Origin: Promicromonospora sp. Populi
GTDB lineage: Bacteria; Actinomycetota; Actinomycetes; Actinomycetales; Cellulomonadaceae
Direction of reading: 5' to 3'
DNA length: 64,000 nucleotides
NCBI RefSeq assembly: GCF_041081105.1
Contig: NZ_CP163528.1
Span: 2,852,001-2,916,000, forward strand
Each line of letters starts with the position of its first letter. Position 1 is the stretch's first letter. Below the pieces are notes generated by a model that did no database searches, was not told the DNA's origin, and worked only from the letters and a program-made list of their open reading frames with translations. Positions 24,764 through 34,619 of this stretch are shown here, in pieces. The translations under genes were made by a program, and so were the position numbers.

Positions 24764-26221
24764 TCAGGCCTTCGCGCCCGTCTCTGCCCGCTCGGCGGAC
24801 GACTCCGCCTTCTGCTCGACCTTCTCGCCCGCCGGCTTCGGCGGCACGGAGGCGCTGCGGAACTCCTGGCGCGGGTCGTGCAGGGAGCCCAGCGAGACCA
24901 GCTCGCGGCCCATGAGGAACTGGCCGATCCAGCCGATCAGGATGCGGACCTTGCGGTTCCCGGTCGGCATCGCCATGACGTGGTAGCCGCGGTGGGCGAC
25001 CCAGGCGAGGAACCCGCGCAGCTTGATGAAGCCGAAAAGCTCAGCGACGCCCTTGTAGAGCCCCAGCGACGCGACCACACCGACGTTCTTGTGGTTGTAG
25101 TCGACGGCGGGCTTGTCCTTGTACAGCGCCACGATGTTGTCGGCCAGCCGCACGGCCTCGCGGATCGCGTGCTGCGCGTTCGGCGGGCAGAACTTTCCGG
25201 GGTTGAGCACGTCCGGCACCGCGGCGCAGTCGCCCGCGGCCCAGGCGCCCTCGATGATCTCCCCGTCCTGGGTCGCGACCTGCAGCGTGGGGAGCACGAT
25301 GGCGCGGCCCAGCTTGTCGACCGGGAGGTCGGACGCCTCCTTGAGGACCGGGTTCGCCTTGACGCCGGCGGTCCACACGATCGTGTCGGTGTCGAACTCG
25401 ACGCCGGTCGAGGTCACCACGTGCCCGTCCACGCAGGACGAGAGGAACGTGTTGAGGTGGAACTCGATGCCGCGCTTCTTCATCTCCGCGAGGGCGTACT
25501 CGCCCATCGGCTCCGTGACCTCGGGCAGGATCCGGCCGGCGCCCTCGATCATGACGAACCGCAGGTCGGACGCCTCGATCGTGTCGTACTGCCGCGTCGC
25601 GTACCGCGCCATGTCCTCGATCTCGGCGAGGGCCTCGATGCCGGCGAACCCGCCGCCCACGAAGGTGAACGTGAGCATGCGCTTGCGCAGGTCCGTGTCC
25701 CAGGTGGAGGACGCGACGTCCATGCGGTTGATGACGTGGTTCCGGACCGCGATGGCCTCTTCCACGTTCTTGAAGCCGATCGCCGCCTCCGCGAGGCCCG
25801 GGATGGGCAGCGTGCGGGAGACCGAGCCGAGGCCGACGACCAGCTGGTCGTACGTGACCTCGTACTCGTCGCCCTCCTCGGGCTGGATCTTCACGGCCTT
25901 GCGCCCGTGCTCGATGGCGGTGACCTTGCCCTGCAGCACGTCGATGCCCTTGAGGGCCTTGCGGTGCGGGGCAACAACGTCGCGGGCGTCGATCGAGCCC
26001 GCCGCTGCCTCCGGCAGGAAGGGCGCGTACGTCATGTAGGGCCGCGGGTCGACGACCACGATGGCCGCCTCCCGCTTCTTCAGCTTCTTACGCAGGCGGC
26101 GCGCCACGTAGAGGCCGACGGACCCGCCGCCGAGCACCACGATGCGCGGCACCTTCCGCGGGCGCGGCGTGCTCGCCGCATCGGAAGCATGGCTGACCGA
26201 GGTCAGGTCGTTCTGAGGCAT
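24764..26221 (-). CDS. NADH dehydrogenase type II (NDH-2-like FAD oxidoreductase)
   Basis: 485 residues from ATG 26221; an upstream in-frame start (26266) lacks support. Two dinucleotide-binding motifs are present: VVLGGGSVGLYVARRL for FAD near residue 27 and FVGGGFAGIEALAE for NADH near residue 190, with GAWAAGDCAAVPD as the second FAD motif. The C-terminal amphipathic helix region (GWIGQFLMGRELVSLG) anchors NDH-2 to the membrane. It would oxidise NADH and reduce quinone without pumping protons. The last 40 residues are Glu/Ala/Lys-rich. A weak GGGA ribosome site precedes the start. Confidence 0.92.
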   Translation of the reverse strand: MPQNDLTSVSHASDAASTPRPRKVPRIVVLGGGSVGLYVARRLRKKLKKREAAIVVVDPRPYMTYAPFLPEAAAGSIDARDVVAPHRKALKGIDVLQGKVTAIEHGRKAVKIQPEEGDEYEVTYDQLVVGLGSVSRTLPIPGLAEAAIGFKNVEEAIAVRNHVINRMDVASSTWDTDLRKRMLTFTFVGGGFAGIEALAEIEDMARYATRQYDTIEASDLRFVMIEGAGRILPEVTEPMGEYALAEMKKRGIEFHLNTFLSSCVDGHVVTSTGVEFDTDTIVWTAGVKANPVLKEASDLPVDKLGRAIVLPTLQVATQDGEIIEGAWAAGDCAAVPDVLNPGKFCPPNAQHAIREAVRLADNIVALYKDKPAVDYNHKNVGVVASLGLYKGVAELFGFIKLRGFLAWVAHRGYHVMAMPTGNRKVRILIGWIGQFLMGRELVSLGSLHDPRQEFRSASVPPKPAGEKVEQKAESSAERAETGAKA

Positions 26222-26270
26222 GATTCCCAGAGTACCGCTCGGTGCCTGCCCGTATCGACACGACAAAGAG

Positions 26271-26298
26271 CGGCGTGTGCGTGAGGCACACCACGCCG
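26271..26298 (-). terminator. Imperfect hairpin after ppx
   Basis: On the minus strand a GC-rich stem (right arm 26286-26298, left arm 26271-26280, with a small bulge) lies downstream of the Ppx gene and is followed by CTCTTTGT. Likely terminator for the eno-ftsB-DUF501-ppx region. Confidence 0.45.
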
Positions 26299-26369
26299 TC
26301 GTCGCCGCTGTCAGGAACTTCCTCGATCCTCTGGCCTCCCCAACGGACGAGCACCGCCGGAGGTTCCCG

Positions 26370-27320
26370 TCACACCATGGACAGGGCGATCCCGTCGAGG
26401 ATGTCCTGCTCGCTGGTCACCACGTGGGTCAGAGTCCCGCCCTCGGCCTCGACGTCCGCCACGACCCGCGTGATCACCTCGGACCACACGAGGGCCCCGG
26501 CAGCGATCACGTCGACCCGCCCCGGGTGCAGAAAACCCATGGCGGTCCGCTCGGCTCGCGGCGCGGCGAGCAGCGCGGCGCAGGAGGCCAGCACCGCCGC
26601 GACCGGCAGCTCCGCCTGGTTCACGCGCTCGCGCTGGTACTCGGCCAGCCCCAGTGCGTGCGCGGTCACGGTCGTGATCGAACCGGCCAGCCCCACCAGC
26701 GTGCCGGTCTTGCCGAGCGGCACCACGCGGGCCGCGTCGTCCAGGTGGGCGCGCACGTCCGCGCGGGCCGTGTCGATCTCGCCCACCGACGGCGGATCGC
26801 TGTGCAGGTGCCGCTCAGTCATCCGAACCGAACCGACATCCATCGAGAAGCTCGCCTCAACAGAGCCCGTGCCGAGGACCAGCTCGGTCGATCCACCGCC
26901 GAGGTCGACCACGAGGAACGGCCCCGCGTGTGCCTCGGCGACGGCGCCGGTGGCGCCGCGGAACGACAGCTGCGCCTCCTCGGCACCGCTGATCACCTCG
27001 ACGTCGACACCGAGCGCGGCCCGCACGCCGTCGAAGAACGCGTCGCGGTTCCGCGCGTCCCGCGTGGCCGACGTCGCGACGAACCGCACCCGCTGCGCGC
27101 CCGCGGCCTCGATCACCGCCGCGTACCCGCGGGTCGCCGCGAGCGTCCGCTCCAGCGCCTCCGGAGCGAGCTCGCCGGTGCGGTCGACACCCTGGCCCAG
27201 CCGCACCACCTCCATGCGGCGGTCGAGCTCGGTGAGGTTTCCGGCGTCGTCGACGTCCGCGACGAGCAGGCGGATCGAGTTGGTGCCGCAGTCGATCGCG
27301 GCCACACGAGAGGAAGTCAC
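26370..27320 (-). CDS. ppx: Exopolyphosphatase, Ppx/GppA family
   Basis: 316 residues. The ASKHA-fold phosphate motifs AIDCGTNSIRLLVADV (phosphate 1, residues 8-23) and FLVVDLGGGSTELVLG (phosphate 2, near residue 140) are intact. At this length it is the short actinobacterial form without the C-terminal HD domain, like Mycobacterium Ppx1. It hydrolyses short polyphosphate and possibly pppGpp. It follows the DUF501 gene by 37 bases in the widely conserved order eno-ftsB-DUF501-ppx. Confidence 0.94.
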   Translation of the reverse strand: MTSSRVAAIDCGTNSIRLLVADVDDAGNLTELDRRMEVVRLGQGVDRTGELAPEALERTLAATRGYAAVIEAAGAQRVRFVATSATRDARNRDAFFDGVRAALGVDVEVISGAEEAQLSFRGATGAVAEAHAGPFLVVDLGGGSTELVLGTGSVEASFSMDVGSVRMTERHLHSDPPSVGEIDTARADVRAHLDDAARVVPLGKTGTLVGLAGSITTVTAHALGLAEYQRERVNQAELPVAAVLASCAALLAAPRAERTAMGFLHPGRVDVIAAGALVWSEVITRVVADVEAEGGTLTHVVTSEQDILDGIALSMV

Positions 27321-27357
27321 GCGAAGATTCTCCCCCAGCCGCAGCCCAAGGCGGGGG

Positions 27358-27858
27358 TCAGCAGGTGCAGCGGTCCGGGCGCCAGGTGTCCCGCGCCAGG
27401 GCGAGCGCCTCGTCGCCGAGCGGGTTCACACCCGGGCCCGCGGCAAGGGCGTGCGCGAACAGCACGTGCAGGCACTTGACCCGGGTAGGCATACCGCCGG
27501 CGGAGATGCCGTCGATCTCGTCCACGTGGCCGATCGCCTCGCGCTGCGCGAGGTAGTGCTCGTGGGCCTTCCGGTACGCGGCGGCCAGCTCCTCGTCGGA
27601 CTCCAGCCGCTCTGTCATCTCCTTCATCACCCCGTTCGCCTCCAGCGTCGAGGCGGCGGCCACCGCTCCGGGGTGCGTCAGGTAGAAGACGGTCGGGAAC
27701 GGGGTGCCGTCGGGCAGCCGGGGCGCGGTGCGCGCCACGGTCGGACGCCCGCACACGCAGCGCGCCGCGATGCCCACAACGCCCCGCGGCTCCCGGCCGA
27801 GCTGCTCGGCCAGGACACGCAGATCGTCGTCGGACACGGTGTCGATCACGGAGTTCAC
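27358..27858 (-). CDS. DUF501 family protein
   Basis: 166 residues, a conserved actinobacterial protein of unknown biochemical function (DUF501). The typical landmarks are visible: LGREPRGVVGIAARCVCG near residues 20-37, the Pro-rich TFPTVFYLTHPGAV-like strand and the metal-ligand-like GGMPTRVKCLHVLFAH segment. Conserved Cys residues (CVCG, KCLH and CTC at the end) hint at metal binding. It is always found next to ftsB and ppx, which suggests a housekeeping role near the cell envelope or phosphate metabolism. Confidence 0.93.
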   Translation of the reverse strand: MNSVIDTVSDDDLRVLAEQLGREPRGVVGIAARCVCGRPTVARTAPRLPDGTPFPTVFYLTHPGAVAAASTLEANGVMKEMTERLESDEELAAAYRKAHEHYLAQREAIGHVDEIDGISAGGMPTRVKCLHVLFAHALAAGPGVNPLGDEALALARDTWRPDRCTC

Positions 27859-27898
27859 CGCACCATTGTCCCCCAGCCCAGGAGCAGGCCGACGAGGC

Positions 27899-28732
27899 CT
27901 ACTCGCCGCCCGCTATCCGCAGCGAGTCCCACACGGTTGTGTACCAGGGCGACGCCGCGTCCTCGGACGCTCCGGGCGACGGCTCGACGACCCCGGGCTC
28001 CGGCTGCTCCGGCTGCACGGAGTCGGTGTCGAGCGGGCGCCACACCTTGTCCCCCGGCATGACGAACCGCAAGCGCGACCGCGCCTGCTCGATCACGTAC
28101 GACGGGTCCTCCCAGCGGGTCAGCTCCGTCTCGAGCTCGTCCCGCTGGGCCTGCTGCTCGCTCAGCTCGGACCGCAGGTCACGGAGCTCGGCCTGCTGCG
28201 TCACGACGGCGCGCACGGTCGGCAGCAGCAGCACCACCGCGAGGAGCACCACCACGGACAGCACCATCGCGCGGACCGTCAGGACCTCCGGCAGCACAAG
28301 CCCGAAGCTGCCCCGCTTACGGTCGGCGCGCGGCGGGGGCACGCTGCCGGTAACCGTGCGGCGGCGCGGCTGGGTAGGTCGTTTCACTCCGCTGCCCGAC
28401 GTCGGACGCGCTCCCCGCGGAGCGGCCGCACCCGAACGCGCGGCGGGCCGTGCGGGCGTGCGGGCCGCGGGGGTACGGCGGCTCGCCGACGACGGCGTGG
28501 CGGGCTTCCGGGCGGACGACGTCCCCGAGGCGGACCCGGCGGGTGTGGACCCGGACTTCTTCGGCGCCCCCTTGCCCTTCGCCGGCGTCGACCCCTTGCC
28601 CTTTGCGCCACCCTTCGCGCCCGAGGAACCCGAGGATCCCGCGCCCGAACCGGCGCGCGGCGCCGGCGACGGGCGCGCACCCGAGTCGCGCGCCGCACCC
28701 GAGGGCCGCGCCGGGCGACGTGAGGAAGGCAT
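27899..28732 (-). CDS. ftsB: Septum formation initiator family protein (FtsB/DivIC)
   Basis: 277 residues. A long cytoplasmic N-terminus of about 145 residues, rich in Ala, Ser, Pro, Gly, Lys and Arg and predicted disordered, is followed by one membrane helix (LTVRAMVLSVVVLLAVVLLL), a coiled coil (AELRDLRSELSEQQAQRDEL) and a short extracytoplasmic end with WEDPSYVIEQARSRLRFVMP, the conserved DivIC signature. It belongs to the divisome FtsQ-FtsB-FtsL subcomplex. The extended N-terminus is common in Actinobacteria. It lies downstream of enolase with a hairpin between them. Confidence 0.93.
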   Translation of the reverse strand: MPSSRRPARPSGAARDSGARPSPAPRAGSGAGSSGSSGAKGGAKGKGSTPAKGKGAPKKSGSTPAGSASGTSSARKPATPSSASRRTPAARTPARPAARSGAAAPRGARPTSGSGVKRPTQPRRRTVTGSVPPPRADRKRGSFGLVLPEVLTVRAMVLSVVVLLAVVLLLPTVRAVVTQQAELRDLRSELSEQQAQRDELETELTRWEDPSYVIEQARSRLRFVMPGDKVWRPLDTDSVQPEQPEPGVVEPSPGASEDAASPWYTTVWDSLRIAGGE

Positions 28733-28812
28733 GGGTCGATTGTGCCGATTCGCCGACCCTTTGTACCGCCATTACCTCCGGCGCGCCGTGTGTCGAACCT
28801 GTGGAACGCGAA

Positions 28813-28886
28813 AGTCCGCCCCGACCAAGCGGGCCGGCATGCGTTTCGCGTGAAAAGCATGCCGAACCGCTTGATCAAAGCGGACT
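28813..28886. terminator. Imperfect long hairpin downstream of eno
   Basis: Arms 28813-28842 and 28857-28886 match at 24 of 30 positions around a 14-base loop. It lies between the enolase stop and the ftsB start, both on the minus strand, so it probably terminates or attenuates the eno message. Confidence 0.6.
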
Positions 28887-28916
28887 CCCGGCGAGGGGCA
28901 GCGAGGGCCCCGGGGC

Positions 28917-30209
<1,293 letters not shown>

Positions 30210-30494
30210 CTAAGGATGTTGCTCGGAGGTTACGGCCCTCAGCCTAGAACGTCCGGGGACGGGGCGGGGAACCGTCCACAGGGCCGCAGTTCACAGGGTC
30301 ACCACAGGTTAGGAACAGCGCCGCCACAGAAGCAGTACCTAGCGTTCCCGCTGTCCGGCGCAGGCCGCCCCACGGAGCCACCCGCTCCGCCCGCTCGCCC
30401 ACGACCCCAGGGCCCAGCGGCACTACCCCGCGAGGCGGTCTGCGCGGACACCAGATTCCCCCGCACGTCCCCTCCGGACCCCAGGCAGGAGCCC

Positions 30495-31988
30495 ATGTTC
30501 TTCACCTATCTGCGCAGAGAGCTGCGCAACCGACGCAAGCAGACCGTCGTGGTGGCGATCGGCCTCGCGGTAGCAATCGCGCTGGTCATCGTCGTCAACT
30601 CGGTATCGACCGGCGTCAGGGACGCGCAGTCCGAGGTGCTCGAGTCCGTATACGGCGTCGGCACCGACGTCACCGTGACCCAGCCCGCTGAGCGCGGCGA
30701 GGGCGGACCCGGCCGCTTCGAGTTCGGCCAGGAGGACGGCGAGACGACCGAGGAAGGCACCGAAAGCCTCTCGCAGGACCGCCTCACCGCCGCGATGGGG
30801 TCGACGGCGTTCGCCGCCACCGCCCTGGACTCCGTGGCCGGCCTGGACCACGTGTCTGGCGTCGCCGCGACGCTCGACCTGCAGAACATGTCGTTCGCCG
30901 GCGAGGTGCCTGCACAAGCGGAGGCACCCACCACAGAGGAGGAGGCCCCGCCCGCCGGCGGACGAGGGGGCGGTGGGTCCGCGTTCGAGATCGACCAGTT
31001 CACGGTCACGGGCATCGACCCTGACGCTGCCGCCGTCGGGCCGCTGACCACCGTCGAGGTGGCCGACGGCCGGACCCTCGCGGCGGACGACGAGAACGTC
31101 GCGGTCCTGGATGCCACGTACGCCGAGACCTCCGAGCTCGCCGTCGGCGACACGATCACGGTGGGCGGTGAAGACCTGGACATCGTCGGCATCGTCACGT
31201 CCACGACGGGCGACGGCGTCGCGACGGCGTCCGACGTCTACGTGCCGCTCGCCACGGCCCAGACCCTCGCGGACCTCGCCGACCAGGTCACCGACGTCTA
31301 CGTACAGGTCGACTCGGCCGAGAACGTCGACGCCGTGGCCGCCGCGATCGAGAGCGAGCTGCCCGACGCCTCGGTGAGCACCCAGTCGGACCTCGCCGCG
31401 GGCGTGACCGGATCCCTCTCCACGGCGTCCGACCTGGTCGGCACGCTCGGCACCTGGCTGAGCGCCATCGTGCTCGCGGCGGCGTTCGGCCTCGCAATCC
31501 TGTTCACCGTCTCCGGCGTGAACCGCCGCACGCGTGAGCTCGGCACCCTCAAGGCGATCGGCTGGAGCCGGAACCGCGTGGTGGGGCAGGTCGCCGGCGA
31601 GTCCGTCGTGCAGGGCCTGATCGGCGGCGTAGCGGGCCTCGCGCTCGGCGCGCTGGCGGTGTGGGTGGTGAACCTCGCGGGCATCACGCTGAGCGGCGCC
31701 TCGGGCGGCTTCACCATGGCCGGCCCGCGGATGGGCGGCGGGGGCGCGGCCGAGGGCGCCACGCTGCCGGAGGGCGCCGCGCCCCCGGCCGGCGGAGGCG
31801 GCGGCTTCGGTGCGATGGCCGACGCCGCGAACAGCGCCGTCGACGTTGTGCTCCAGGCACCGGTGAGCCTGTGGATAGTGCTGGCCGCCATCGGGCTGGC
31901 GGTGCTGGGTGGCCTGCTCGCCGGCGTCGTCGGCGGACAGCGCGCGGCGAAGCTGCGCCCCGCCGAAGCCCTCCGTTCCCTCGCGTGA
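30495..31988 (+). CDS. ABC transporter permease, MacB/FtsX type
   Basis: 497 residues from ATG 30495, with AGGCAGGAG upstream. The N-terminal helix (RKQTVVVAIGLAVAIALVIV) is followed by a large extracytoplasmic MacB_PCD domain with acidic, Gly/Pro/Glu-rich insertions, then three C-terminal helices of the FtsX core: WLSAIVLAAAFGLAILFTVS, the second near residue 375 and VLAAIGLAVLGGLLAGVVGG. The motif NRRTRELGTLKAIGWSRNRV is the hallmark coupling loop of the family. The Gly/Ala-rich stretch near residues 410-440 is unusual. The adjacent ATPase lies 24 bases downstream. Such pairs perform mechanotransmission or export. Confidence 0.92.
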   Translation: MFFTYLRRELRNRRKQTVVVAIGLAVAIALVIVVNSVSTGVRDAQSEVLESVYGVGTDVTVTQPAERGEGGPGRFEFGQEDGETTEEGTESLSQDRLTAAMGSTAFAATALDSVAGLDHVSGVAATLDLQNMSFAGEVPAQAEAPTTEEEAPPAGGRGGGGSAFEIDQFTVTGIDPDAAAVGPLTTVEVADGRTLAADDENVAVLDATYAETSELAVGDTITVGGEDLDIVGIVTSTTGDGVATASDVYVPLATAQTLADLADQVTDVYVQVDSAENVDAVAAAIESELPDASVSTQSDLAAGVTGSLSTASDLVGTLGTWLSAIVLAAAFGLAILFTVSGVNRRTRELGTLKAIGWSRNRVVGQVAGESVVQGLIGGVAGLALGALAVWVVNLAGITLSGASGGFTMAGPRMGGGGAAEGATLPEGAAPPAGGGGGFGAMADAANSAVDVVLQAPVSLWIVLAAIGLAVLGGLLAGVVGGQRAAKLRPAEALRSLA

Positions 31989-32012
31989 ATCTGACCGAGA
32001 AGAGGTAGACCC

Positions 32013-32690
32013 ATGTATCAGATCGACGACCTGACCAAGACATACCGCCAGGGCAAGCGCGAGGTGCGGGCGCTGAAGGGAGTGTCCCTGACGATCGGCG
32101 ACGGCGAGCTGGTCGCTGTCCAGGGCCCGACGGGCGGCGGCAAGTCCACGCTGCTGCAGATGCTCGGGGGCCTGGACCGGCCGACGTCGGGCAAGGTCCA
32201 GCTCGACGGGCAGGACCTCGCCGGGATGAGCGACGCGCAGCTCACCGCCGCACGGGCCGAGACCATCGGCTTCGTGTTCCAGAACTTCAACCTCATCCCC
32301 ACGCTGACCGCACTGGAGAACGTGGAGACGGCGCTCGTGCCGTCGGGGATCGCGCGGCAGACCCGGACGGCACGGGCGATGGCCGCGCTCGAGTCGCTGG
32401 GGCTTGGCGACCGGGGCGACCACCTGCCAGGTGAGCTGTCGGGCGGGCAGCAGCAGCGGGTAGCGATCGCCCGGGCGCTCGTGAAAAACCCGAAGGTGCT
32501 GCTGGCCGACGAGCCCACCGGCAACCTCGACGAGGAGACCCGCGACGAGATCGTGGACCTCATCATCGGCCTGTGGAAGGACCAGGGGCTGACGATCGTG
32601 CTGGTCACGCACGACTCCGTGGTGGCAAAGCGGGCCCCCCGCCGGCTGCGGATCGCGAAGGGCGCGGTGAAGGAGATGCCGGTGGCCTGA
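32013..32690 (+). CDS. ABC transporter ATP-binding protein, LolD/MacB type
   Basis: 225 residues. Walker A GPTGGGKSTLLQ, Q-loop FVFQNFNLIPTLTALENV, signature LSGGQQQRVAIARALVKNPK, Walker B VLLADEPTGNLDEE and H-loop VLVTHDSVV are typical of the type VII LolD/MacB ATPases. It pairs with the upstream permease, with a ribosome site GAGAAGAGG about 8 bases before the start. Gly replaces the usual Ser in GPTGGGKST, a change seen in some actinobacterial members. Confidence 0.95.
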   Translation: MYQIDDLTKTYRQGKREVRALKGVSLTIGDGELVAVQGPTGGGKSTLLQMLGGLDRPTSGKVQLDGQDLAGMSDAQLTAARAETIGFVFQNFNLIPTLTALENVETALVPSGIARQTRTARAMAALESLGLGDRGDHLPGELSGGQQQRVAIARALVKNPKVLLADEPTGNLDEETRDEIVDLIIGLWKDQGLTIVLVTHDSVVAKRAPRRLRIAKGAVKEMPVA

Positions 32691-32704
32691 GCGCCCCCTT
32701 CAGT

Positions 32705-32744
32705 GTCAGACCCTCAGGCCACACTGGTGGCCTGAGGGTCTGAC
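32705..32744 (+). terminator. Terminator after LolD/MacB operon
   Basis: Perfect 18-base arms 32705-32722 and 32727-32744 around loop ACTG, 14 bases past the ATPase stop. Confidence 0.8.
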
Positions 32745-32781
32745 CCGTCGGAGCAGGAGCGCAAGGCAAGGAGCCTCGGTC

Positions 32782-32798
32782 AATCGTTACAGACGATT
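32782..32798. promoter_or_regulatory. Inverted repeat upstream of peptide ABC operon
   Basis: AATCGT and ACGATT (32782-32787 and 32793-32798) form an inverted repeat with a 5-base centre, about 90 bases before the substrate-binding protein start. Operator-like by position and symmetry; no cognate regulator is adjacent. Confidence 0.4.
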
Positions 32799-32889
32799 AA
32801 CAGGAGTTTCCGAGCGACCCAACTCCCGCGGCGATATGGTCCAGACCTCCCCGCCGTAAGACGGGGGAGACCAACTGGGAGGCAAATCA

Positions 32890-34512
32890 GTGAGGCAAGC
32901 ACGCATCGCCACCTTCGTCGCAGGGGCGGCCGTGGTGGCCCTGACCGTCACCGGGTGCACCCCGGACGACACCGCCGAGGAAGACGGACCGGTCACCCTG
33001 AACCTGACGACCAGCCAGGACATGGAGACGCTCTTCCCGGGCGACTCCGGCATCAACGACAGCATCGGGGTGCTCGACGTCGTCTACGACGGCTTGGTCC
33101 GCTACGACCCGGAGACCACGGAGCCCTACAACTACGTGGCCGAGTCGATCGAGTCCGACGACAACACCGTCTGGACCATCACGATCAAGCCCGACCTGAC
33201 GTTCCAGAACGGTGAGCCCGTCGACGCCGCTGCGTTCGCCCGCTCCTGGAACTACACGGCCGGCCACCCCGAGCTGTACAGCAACTACTTCTTCGAGCGC
33301 TTCGCGGGCTACGAGGACATGCAGGACGAGCTCGACGACGAGGGCGAGACCGTCGAGGAGAGCCCCGTCGAGGAGCTGTCGGGCCTGACGGTCGTGGACG
33401 ACCTCACGCTCGAGGTCACGCTCAACGCGCCCTTCGCGGGCTTCGCCACGATGCTCGGCTACACGGGCTTCTACCCCATCGCCGAGGAGTGCCTCGCCGA
33501 CGTCGCAGCCTGCTCTGTCATGCCGATCGGCAACGGTCCGTTCCAGATCACGGAGTGGGAGCAGGGTGTCTCCCTCGATGCCGAGCGCTGGACCGACTAC
33601 CCGCTGGACGAGACGCCGGGGAGCATCGACGCCATCAACTGGCGGGAGTACTCGGGTGCATCGTCCTGGTCCGACTTCGAGACCGGCGACGTCGACGTCA
33701 GCTACCCGGCGCCGGCCGACCTGGCCGCGGCGCAGGAGGACCCCGAGCTCTCCGAGCGGCTCGCGCAGGCACCGGGCGCTGCCCTGACCTACATCGGCTT
33801 CCCGCTGTACGAGGACGGCCCGTGGCAGGACATCGAGTTCCGCAAGGCGATCTCCATGGCGATCGACCGCGACACCATCATCGAGAACCTGTCGGGCGGC
33901 CTGGCCGCCCCGGCGGACTCGTGGGTCGTGCCGGACGGCGTGCCCGGCGGCGTGGCCGGCACGTGCGAGTGGTGCACGTTCGACCCGGAGGCGGCGCAGG
34001 CCGCGCTGGAGGCGGCCGGCGGCTGGCCCGAGGGCGAGACGCTGACCATCTCGCTGGGTGACGACGAGGAAGAGATCGAGTACTTCCAGGCGATCGGTAA
34101 CTCCATCGAGGCCACCCTCGGCATCCCGTACGAGCTCGCGCCGAACCCGGACTACTTCAGCGTCCGGTCCGCGCAGGGCTTCGACGGCATCTTCCGGAAC
34201 AACTGGTTCCCGGACTACCCGCTGAACGAGAACTACCTGGCCTTCTACGCCGTGGGCGAGGAAGGCGCGGGCAACTTCGGCTGGTACAGCGAGGAGTTCG
34301 AGGCCAAGCTCGCGGAGGGTGACCGGGCAGCGACCCTCGACGAGGCGGTGGTCCTGTACCAGGAGGCCGAGGCGATCCTCGCCGAGGAGTTCCCGACCAT
34401 CCCGTTCCGGTTCAACGTCGGCGCCGAGTACTACAGCGAGCGCCTGGACAACGTCGTGCTCGACCCGTTCAGCGGTGCGGTCAAGGTCCGCCTCCTCACG
34501 ATCACGGAGTAA
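32890..34512 (+). CDS. Peptide ABC transporter substrate-binding lipoprotein
   Basis: 540 residues from GTG 32890, with GGGAGG about 9 bases upstream. It starts with a lipoprotein signal peptide whose lipobox is LTVTGC, so Cys23 is lipidated. The SBP_bac_5 fold has its landmarks: PDLTFQNGEPVDAAAFARSW, the GNGPFQITEW segment and IEFRKAISMAIDRDTII. Family members bind oligopeptides or dipeptides. The gene heads an operon with two permeases and two ATPases, but is separated from them by a 107-base region filled with long hairpins, which probably sets the lipoprotein at a higher level than the membrane parts. Confidence 0.95.
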   Translation: MRQARIATFVAGAAVVALTVTGCTPDDTAEEDGPVTLNLTTSQDMETLFPGDSGINDSIGVLDVVYDGLVRYDPETTEPYNYVAESIESDDNTVWTITIKPDLTFQNGEPVDAAAFARSWNYTAGHPELYSNYFFERFAGYEDMQDELDDEGETVEESPVEELSGLTVVDDLTLEVTLNAPFAGFATMLGYTGFYPIAEECLADVAACSVMPIGNGPFQITEWEQGVSLDAERWTDYPLDETPGSIDAINWREYSGASSWSDFETGDVDVSYPAPADLAAAQEDPELSERLAQAPGAALTYIGFPLYEDGPWQDIEFRKAISMAIDRDTIIENLSGGLAAPADSWVVPDGVPGGVAGTCEWCTFDPEAAQAALEAAGGWPEGETLTISLGDDEEEIEYFQAIGNSIEATLGIPYELAPNPDYFSVRSAQGFDGIFRNNWFPDYPLNENYLAFYAVGEEGAGNFGWYSEEFEAKLAEGDRAATLDEAVVLYQEAEAILAEEFPTIPFRFNVGAEYYSERLDNVVLDPFSGAVKVRLLTITE

Positions 34513-34517
34513 CCCGT

Positions 34518-34604
34518 ACGCCGAGTCAGTGCCGTGGTCCGACCGCGGCACTGACTCGGCGGCTGAACAATTGCCGCGGTCGGACCACGGCACTGACTCG
34601 GCGT
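34518..34604. repeat. Long hairpin, family B copy 1, with internal third repeat
   Basis: Arms 34518-34550 and 34572-34604 are complementary over 33 bases. The loop starts with another copy of the CTGACTCGGC motif (34551-34560), which can also pair with the left arm, so two mutually exclusive hairpins are possible. It lies in the intercistronic region between the peptide-binding lipoprotein and the first permease gene. Related sequence is at 45292-45384. Confidence 0.75.
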
Positions 34605-34619
34605 TACCTGAGGAGACAC

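Noticed and set aside
34518..34604. Repeats considered as a CRISPR array
   Set aside because: The copies are inverted, not direct, with no spacers of equal length and no cas genes.
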